DNA from: Actinoallomurus sp963850195
GTDB lineage: Bacteria > Actinomycetota > Actinomycetes > Streptosporangiales > Streptosporangiaceae
Assembly: GCA_963850195.1 (NCBI GenBank)
Contig: CAWKKD010000010.1
Coordinates: 1 to 64,000, forward strand
Reading direction: 5' to 3'
Length of the DNA: 64,000 nucleotides
The position numbers were made by a program, and so were the translations under genes. Each line of letters starts with the position of its first letter. The first letter of the stretch is position 1. Below the pieces are notes generated by a model. It did not search any database and was not told where the DNA came from. It saw only the letters and a program-made list of their open reading frames with translations. Below, piece after piece: positions 58,809 to 64,000 of this stretch.

Positions 58809-60986
58809 TCAAAGCGGTCGTACCTGTACTGGTATTCCGTTCAGTACGGCATTGCCGGACAAAGGGTCGAGGATCGTCGGATCGGTGAGGACGTTGGCGT
58901 TCACTCCGGGGTGTGCGGCGGCCACCGAGGCGCGGGTGCCGGGCACGCCGTGACCCCAGCCGTGGGGGAGGCTGACGACGCCCGGCATCACCTCGTCGGT
59001 GATCTCGATCTCGGCCTCCACCGCGCCGCTGCCGCTCGTCACGGCCGCCGTGCACGCGTCCTTCAGCCCCAGCCGCTCCGCGTCGGAGGGGTGCATCTGG
59101 AGCGTGCAGCGGTTGGAGCCGCGTACCAGGCCGGGCAGGTTGTGCATCCAGCTGTTGTTGGAGCGCAGGTGGCGGCGGCCGATCAGCACGAGGCCGGCGT
59201 CGCGCGGGGCCAGGCCGTCGCGCAGACGGCCGACGTCCTCGGCGATGAGCGGCGGGCAGAGCTCGACCTGCCCCGACGGCGTCCGCAGCACGTCGTCCAG
59301 CCGGGGCCGCAGCGGGCCGAGGTCGATGCCGTGCGGCGCGCGCAGCAGCGCCGCGAGGGACAGGCCTTCGCCGCCGAACCCATCGCCGTACGCGCCGAGG
59401 CGCAGCATGAGGTCGAGGCGCCGCAGCGCGGGCGTGTCGCCGGTCAGCGCGGCGCGCAGCTCGGCGGGGTCCCTGCCGTGCACCGGCGAACCCGGGTCGC
59501 CGACGGCGCGTTCCAGCAGGCCCGTGATGGTCGACTCGTCCACATCGGCGTCCTCGCCGGACGCGATGCGGGTCAGCCGCGACAGGATCTCGCACTCGTC
59601 CAGCTCGCCCGGGAGCAGGGGCATCGCCGGTGGCGAGTAGCGCGCGGTGTTGCGCACCGCGAGGTCGCCGAACGCGAGGTCGTAGTGGCCGGAGCGGCTG
59701 GGCGGTGGTGGCGGCAGGATGACGTGGGCGTGGCGCGTGGTCTCGTTCAGGTAGGGATCGACGCTGACCATGAACTCCAGCTCGCCCAGCGCCTCCGCGA
59801 GCCGCGTGCCGCCGGGCGTCGACAGCACCGGGTTGCCCGCGATCGTGACGAGGGCGCGTACCTGCCCGTCGCCGGGGGTGAGGATCTCGTCGGCGAGCGT
59901 CGTGGCGGGCAGCTCGCCGCGTACCTCGGGCAGACCGCGGACGCGGCTGTGCCAGCGGCCGATCTGGAAACCGCGCCGTGACCCTCGGCCCGCGCGCCGG
60001 TGCGGCGCGAGCGGGAACATCGCGCCGCCCGGCCGGTCGAGGTTGCCGGTCAGTACGTTGATCACGTCGACGAGCCAGCTCGTGATGGTGCCGAACTCGG
60101 CGGTGCAGGTGCCGATGCGGGCGTAGACCGCGGCGGTGGGCGCGGCGGCCAGCTCGCGGGCGAGCCGGCGGATCTCCTCGGCGTCCACTCCGCACACCGG
60201 GGCGACGCGGTCGGGCGCGAAGTCGAGGGCCAGCCGCGCGAGGTCGTCGTCGCCGGCCTGCGCCAGGTCCTCGGCGAACAGCGTGTGCACGATCCCGAAC
60301 AGCAGGTACGCGTCGGTGCCCGGCCGGATCGCGATGTGCCGATCGGCGAGCCGCGCCGTGCGGGTACGCCGGGGGTCGACCACGACGAAAGTGCCGCCGC
60401 GGGCGCGCAGGGCCTTGAGCTTCCCGGGGAAGTCGGCCGCGGTGCACAGGCTGCCGTTCGACTCGACCGGGTTGGCGCCGAGCATCAGCAGGTAGCCGGT
60501 GCGGTCGAGGTCGGGCACCGGGATGGCGAGCGGGTCGCCGAACATCAGCCCGCACGCGACGTGCTTGGGCATCTGGTCGACGGTGCTGGCCGTGTAGACG
60601 TTGGGCGAGCCGAGGGTCTTGGCGAGCGGCCCGGCGTACAGCCCGCCGGCGATCGTGTGCACGGTCGGGTTGCCGAGGTAGATCGACAGGGCGTGGCGCC
60701 CGTGCCGCCCGGCGACCCCGAGCAGACCGCGCTCGACGGCCGCGAACGCCTCGTCCCAGGTGACCTCCCGCCAGCTCTCGCCGGAGCGGACCATGGGCGT
60801 ACGCAGCCGGTCGGGGTCGTTGTCGAGCTCACCGAGGGTCGCGCCCTTGGGGCAGACGTAGCCGTGGCTGAACACGTCGGCGCGATCGCCGCGCGCTCCG
60901 GTCACGCGTCCGTCCGAGATCGTCAGCTCGAGACCGCAGGTGGCCTCGCAGAGTGGGCAGATCCGGTACGCGGTCGACTCGGGCAT
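58809..60986 (-). CDS. Molybdopterin-dependent oxidoreductase (formate dehydrogenase/DMSO reductase superfamily)
   Basis: 725 residues. N-terminal 4Fe-4S site with CPLCEATC (Cys10, 13, 17) and YVCPKG (Cys45). Mo-bisMGD domains follow: YLLMLGANPVESNGS, VVVDPRRTRTARLADRHIAI, VLTGNLDRPGGAMF and the C-terminal dinucleotide-binding domain (HPSDAERLGL; LPHGWGHGVPGT). No Tat signal, so cytoplasmic. Electron donor or acceptor subunits are not adjacent. Substrate is unknown; similar single-subunit actinobacterial proteins are not well characterised. Confidence 0.92.
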   Translation of the reverse strand: MPESTAYRICPLCEATCGLELTISDGRVTGARGDRADVFSHGYVCPKGATLGELDNDPDRLRTPMVRSGESWREVTWDEAFAAVERGLLGVAGRHGRHALSIYLGNPTVHTIAGGLYAGPLAKTLGSPNVYTASTVDQMPKHVACGLMFGDPLAIPVPDLDRTGYLLMLGANPVESNGSLCTAADFPGKLKALRARGGTFVVVDPRRTRTARLADRHIAIRPGTDAYLLFGIVHTLFAEDLAQAGDDDLARLALDFAPDRVAPVCGVDAEEIRRLARELAAAPTAAVYARIGTCTAEFGTITSWLVDVINVLTGNLDRPGGAMFPLAPHRRAGRGSRRGFQIGRWHSRVRGLPEVRGELPATTLADEILTPGDGQVRALVTIAGNPVLSTPGGTRLAEALGELEFMVSVDPYLNETTRHAHVILPPPPPSRSGHYDLAFGDLAVRNTARYSPPAMPLLPGELDECEILSRLTRIASGEDADVDESTITGLLERAVGDPGSPVHGRDPAELRAALTGDTPALRRLDLMLRLGAYGDGFGGEGLSLAALLRAPHGIDLGPLRPRLDDVLRTPSGQVELCPPLIAEDVGRLRDGLAPRDAGLVLIGRRHLRSNNSWMHNLPGLVRGSNRCTLQMHPSDAERLGLKDACTAAVTSGSGAVEAEIEITDEVMPGVVSLPHGWGHGVPGTRASVAAAHPGVNANVLTDPTILDPLSGNAVLNGIPVQVRPL

Positions 60987-61051
60987 CGGCCCTCCACGGG
61001 CGGTCGGTCCTATGAGCCGACCTTAGATCCCGGGGGAGCGACTGCGGAAGG

Positions 61052-61675
61052 TCACCGGCTGAGGATCATGCGGATGCCGAGGCCGAGAAGCAGAAGTGCG
61101 GTCGCGAGTGCGAGCCCGCGCCGTACGCGGGGGCCGCCGAGCCGGGTGCCGGCTGCGTGGACGGCGACCGCGACGGCCGGGAACCACAGCAGCGCGCACG
61201 CCACGACGATCGAGGAGAGAAGCAGCGACCGGGTCAACGGGTCGGCGCCGGGCGGGATGAACTGCGGCAGCAGGCTCAGGAACAGCACCGGAGCCTTCGG
61301 GTTGGAGGTGTTGACGAGGAACCCCTGCCGGAAGGCGGCCCCGGGCGTACGCGCGGCGGTCCCGTCGTCGTCGGCGGGCTCCGACCGGTGCCGCCCCAGG
61401 TCGACCAGTGACCGTACGCCCAGGTAGAGGAGGTACGCACCGCCCGCGACCTGGAGGACGACGAACAGGGAGCGGTGCGCGGCCAGGATCGCCGCGACGC
61501 CCGCCACCGCGGCGGTGGTGTGCACGAGCGAGCCGGCGGTCACGCCCAGCCCGGTGCAGACCCCCGCCCGTCGGTCGGCGATGGCGTTACGCGCCACCGC
61601 CGCGAAGTCCACGCCCGGGGCGGCGATCAGCGCGGCCGCCACCCCGGTGAACTCCAGAGTCGGAGAGTCGATCAC
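61052..61675 (-). CDS. LysE-family exporter
   Basis: 207 residues from a GTG that overlaps the stop of the FMN reductase gene (TGA/GTG). Six transmembrane helices with the family opening APGVDFAAVARNAIADRRAG and FRQGFLVNTSNPKAPVLFLSLLPQF. LysE/RhtB exporters expel amino acids or related small molecules. Coupled translation with the reductase suggests removal of something linked to its chemistry, under MarR control. Confidence 0.9.
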   Translation of the reverse strand: MIDSPTLEFTGVAAALIAAPGVDFAAVARNAIADRRAGVCTGLGVTAGSLVHTTAAVAGVAAILAAHRSLFVVLQVAGGAYLLYLGVRSLVDLGRHRSEPADDDGTAARTPGAAFRQGFLVNTSNPKAPVLFLSLLPQFIPPGADPLTRSLLLSSIVVACALLWFPAVAVAVHAAGTRLGGPRVRRGLALATALLLLGLGIRMILSR

Positions 61676-62292
61676 TGAGCGGCGTCGGCGAGCGCCCGCA
61701 CCTCCGGGTAGTGGCGCGCGGCCTCGGCCAGGTCCAGGAAGCCCCCGAGGGTGCGCGCGAAGCGGTCGCGGAGAGCGGCGTCGGCGATCTCGTCCGAATC
61801 GCTGAGCGCGGAGTTGGCGAGCGCGAGGCCGAACATGTCCGGATATACGTGCGAGCCGAGTCCCTCGAGCGGGATCCGCAGCGCCCACAGGCCGCGCAGG
61901 CCGCCGACCGGACCGGGGGAGGCCGACAGCAGCAGGCCGTGCGTGCCGGCGAACGGCACCGGCTTGATCCGCGAGACCCAGTCGATGAGGTTCTTCAGCA
62001 CGCCGGAGACCGAGAAGTTGTACTCCGGGGCGGCGATGACGTAGCCGTCGGTCTCGGCCAGCAGGTCGGCGAACCGCTGTGCGCCCTCGGGCACGCCGTC
62101 GGCCTCGAGCACGTCAGGGTCGAGCGGTGGCACGGCGAAGTCATGGAAGTCCACGAGGCGCGCCTCGGCGCCGAGGTCGGCCGCCGTACGCGCGGCAAGG
62201 CCCGCCAGCCGTACGTTGAGCGACTCCTTGCGCAGGGACGCGCCCACGACGAGGACGCGTAGCGGGCGCCGGGTGGCGGGAGTTTCGGACAT
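61672..62292 (-). CDS. NAD(P)H-dependent FMN reductase
   Basis: 206 residues, flavodoxin-like fold: LVVGASLRKESLNVRLAGLA (FMN phosphate loop) and YVIAAPEYNFSVSGVLKNLIDW, the signature of the FMN reductase/quinone reductase group, and LLLSASPGPVGGLRGLWAL. It reduces FMN, quinones or nitro/azo compounds. First gene of a two-gene operon with the LysE exporter; the MarR gene diverges from it with an operator pair between. Confidence 0.92.
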   Translation of the reverse strand: MSETPATRRPLRVLVVGASLRKESLNVRLAGLAARTAADLGAEARLVDFHDFAVPPLDPDVLEADGVPEGAQRFADLLAETDGYVIAAPEYNFSVSGVLKNLIDWVSRIKPVPFAGTHGLLLSASPGPVGGLRGLWALRIPLEGLGSHVYPDMFGLALANSALSDSDEIADAALRDRFARTLGGFLDLAEAARHYPEVRALADAAQ

Positions 62293-62308
62293 GAATTCTC
62301 TCCATCTG

Positions 62309-62353
62309 GTTGACGTGTCAACGACAGTAGGGATTAATGGTTAATGTGTCAAC
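62309..62353. promoter_or_regulatory. Two MarR-type operators
   Basis: GTTGACGTGTCAAC (62309-62322) is a perfect-arm palindrome. GTTAATGTGTCAAC (62340-62353) repeats it with two changes, 31 bp away. They fill the short gap between the FMN reductase start (62292) and the MarR start (62370), so one protein could repress both directions. Confidence 0.8.
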
Positions 62354-62369
62354 GACTTCAGGGGGGGGC

Positions 62370-62840
62370 ATGGACGAGGTCCGATGGCTGAGTGACGCCG
62401 AGGCGCGTGCCTGGTCCGGCTACCGGAGGATGCGCGGGCTGCTCGATCTGCGGCTCGCCCGTGATCTGGCGGATGAGTCCGGCCTGTCCGAGCCCGACTA
62501 CGACGTCCTGTCGACTCTAGGGGAGGCCGCCGGGCGCCGCGTGCGCCTCACCGAGCTGGCCGGCCTGCTGCTGTGGTCCAAGAGCCGCCTGTCCCACCAC
62601 CTCACCCGCATGCAGCATCGCGGGCTCGTGGTCCGCCAGGACTGCGACGACGACGGACGCGGCGCGTTCGTCGCGCTGACCCCCGAGGGGATGCGCGCGA
62701 TCGAGGCGGCGGCCCCGCCCCACGTCGCGTCCGTCCGCCGCAACTTCGTCGACCTGCTGACCGACGAGGAGATCGCGATGCTCGGCGACCTCGCCGAGCG
62801 CGTGCTGGCACGTCTGGGCGAGAAGACCGCCGGTCCCTGA
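62370..62840 (+). CDS. MarR-family regulator
   Basis: 156 residues, ATG preceded by AGGGGGGGC. The winged helix is in YDVLSTLGEAAGRRVRLTEL, LLLWSKSRLSHHLTRMQHRG and LVVRQDCDDDGRGAFVALTP, with the flanking helices of the MarR dimer interface. Divergent from the FMN reductase-LysE operon with two palindromes between; repressor of that operon and itself is the natural inference. MarR proteins commonly respond to phenolics, quinones or oxidants. Confidence 0.93.
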   Translation: MDEVRWLSDAEARAWSGYRRMRGLLDLRLARDLADESGLSEPDYDVLSTLGEAAGRRVRLTELAGLLLWSKSRLSHHLTRMQHRGLVVRQDCDDDGRGAFVALTPEGMRAIEAAAPPHVASVRRNFVDLLTDEEIAMLGDLAERVLARLGEKTAGP

Positions 62841-62867
62841 CTTACTATGTAAAGGCGGTGGCGCGGG

Positions 62868-64000
62868 TCAGCGATCGAGTACGTGGTCACGCGCCTGGGC
62901 GTACCGCTCACGGATCGGCGGCTCGGCCTCGCCCTCGTACGTCGCGAGCCCGGTGCGCTCCCAGCGCGGGGGCTCCGGGCCCTCGGACAGGGCCCAGGCC
63001 GCCTGGACGGCCGCGCCCTCCGCGACGTACTCGCCGGGCGGCGGCACCAGCACCGGGCGCCCGAAGACCGTCGGCGCGATCCGGCGTACGGCTTCTGAGC
63101 GCGCGGCCCCGCCGATGAGCAGGATCCGGTCGGCGCGCGCGCCCTGGGCGAGGAGCGCGTCGAGCCCGTCGGCGAGCCCGCAGAGCATCCCCTCGATCGC
63201 CGCGCGCGCCAGGTGCGCGGGCGTGGAGTTGCCGAGCCGCAGCCCGTGCACCGCGCCGGTGGCGTCCGGCCGGTTGGGCGTGCGCTCGCCCTCGAGGTAG
63301 GGCACCAGCGTGAGGCCGTCGGCGCCGGGCGGCGCGGACAGCGCGAGCCGTGACAGCTCGTCGTGGTCGACGTCCAGCAGGCGCGCGGCCGCGTCGAGGA
63401 CGCGCGCGGCGTTGAGCGTGCAGACCAGCGGCAGGTAGCGGCCCGTCGCGTCGGCGAACCCGGCGACCGCGCCGGCCGGGTCGGCGGAGGGCCGCTCCGA
63501 CGCGGTGAAGACCGTGCCCGAGGTGCCGAGCGAGACGACCACGTCGCCCGGCCGCGCGCCGAGGCCCAGCGCGGCGGCCATGTTGTCGCCGGTGCCGGCC
63601 GACACGAGCGCGCCGGAGGACGTACGCCCAGCGTGCTCGGCCGGGCCGAGGACGCGGGGGAGTGAGGGCACCTCGCCGAACGCCAGCTCGACCAGGTCCG
63701 TACGGTAGGTGCCCTGCGACGGCGACCAGTAGCCCGTGCCGGACGCGTCGCCGCGGTCGGTGGTCAGCTCGCCGGTCAGCCGCCACGTCAGGTAGTCGTG
63801 GGGCAGGCAGACCGACACGGTGCGCCGGACCGCGTCCGGTTCGTGCCGGGCGAGCCACCGCAGCTTGGCCACGGTGAACGACGCGAGTGGCACGCTGCCG
63901 ACCGCCTCGGCCCAGGTCTTCGGCCCGCCCAGCTCGTCCACGAGGTCATGCGCCGCGCCCGCCGAACGCGTGTCGTTCCACAGCAGCGCGGGACGTACGA
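62868..64000 (-). CDS. FGGY-family sugar kinase (xylulokinase-like), 5' end outside the window
   Basis: The C-terminal ~377 residues of a FGGY carbohydrate kinase. The frame is open to the window edge, reading RPALLWNDTR at its start. Seen: WRLTGELTTDRGDASGTGYW, VSLGTSGTVFTASE (ATP phosphate loop), LEGERTPNRPDA and ILLIGGAARSEAVRRIAPTV (adenosine motif). The WNDxR and ASGTG boxes favour xylulokinase (xylB) over glycerol kinase. It phosphorylates a sugar or polyol in the cytoplasm. Converges with the MarR gene. Confidence 0.9.
   Translation of the reverse strand, partial: VRPALLWNDTRSAGAAHDLVDELGGPKTWAEAVGSVPLASFTVAKLRWLARHEPDAVRRTVSVCLPHDYLTWRLTGELTTDRGDASGTGYWSPSQGTYRTDLVELAFGEVPSLPRVLGPAEHAGRTSSGALVSAGTGDNMAAALGLGARPGDVVVSLGTSGTVFTASERPSADPAGAVAGFADATGRYLPLVCTLNAARVLDAAARLLDVDHDELSRLALSAPPGADGLTLVPYLEGERTPNRPDATGAVHGLRLGNSTPAHLARAAIEGMLCGLADGLDALLAQGARADRILLIGGAARSEAVRRIAPTVFGRPVLVPPPGEYVAEGAAVQAAWALSEGPEPPRWERTGLATYEGEAEPPIRERYAQARDHVLDR

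Overview
The window is high-GC actinobacterial chromosome. An SsgB-type sporulation/division protein, eukaryote-like Ser/Thr kinase, the Gly-Cys-Val tRNA cluster, leaderless-looking starts, frequent GTG starts and ATGA/GTGA gene overlaps point to a filamentous, sporulating actinomycete, probably near Streptosporangiales/Thermomonosporaceae. That placement is inference from gene content; no rRNA is present.

1-4.3 kb is a decayed mobile region. Two IS elements with integrase-type transposases (one frameshifted) flank a membrane-anchored beta-propeller-like protein. The last ~50 codons of a tyrosine recombinase lie 200 bp from the 3' end of tRNA-Val(GAC), with a cluster of TGCTCCCG motifs between them: the scar of an integrated element. 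The minus-strand cluster tRNA-Gly/Cys/Val has its own promoter and terminator.

4.6-20 kb is conserved chromosome. It holds an ArsR-like regulator and an operon of FN3 membrane protein, MoxR ATPase, DUF58 protein and a transglutaminase-like membrane protein that has lost its catalytic triad. A Ser/Thr kinase with an HTGP-repeat linker and external FN3-like domain faces this operon. An intact IS4-family element with a 10-bp target duplication sits between them and has cut a shared terminator away from the kinase gene. Then follow a biotin-carrier/carboxyltransferase fusion, pabB-pabC, ssgB, a small membrane protein and tRNA-Val(CAC).

20-32 kb is more mixed: a lipoprotein pseudogene, a second tyrosine-recombinase remnant, a Tat-exported gamma-glutamyltransferase, a phospholipase D-like protein, a TetR-controlled CMD/VOC operon with a clear operator, lspA, and a rearrangement scar (frameshifted PepSY protein, monooxygenase and TetR remnants, an N-terminally altered histidine kinase).

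32-64 kb is accessory metabolism and secretion: several regulator/target pairs with visible palindromic operators (TetR, MarR, orphan sites before two MFS genes), an AAC(2')-I acetyltransferase, an S53 protease, a GH15 glucodextranase whose start site is complementary to its own leader, a GntR regulator with no normal start codon, an S45 acylase, a PP2C phosphatase, a CHAP hydrolase, an XRE-NBR1-like regulator, a YkuD transpeptidase, a molybdopterin oxidoreductase/TPR/CoxG-like cluster, a MarR-controlled reductase/LysE operon, and a sugar kinase cut by the window end. Many convergent gene pairs share perfect GC-rich hairpin terminators.

No complete unknown multi-gene system is evident. The most interesting items are the start-sequestering leader at 41.2-41.3 kb, the triad-less transglutaminase beside a kinase with a matching external FN3 domain, and the integrase scars next to two tRNA-Val genes.
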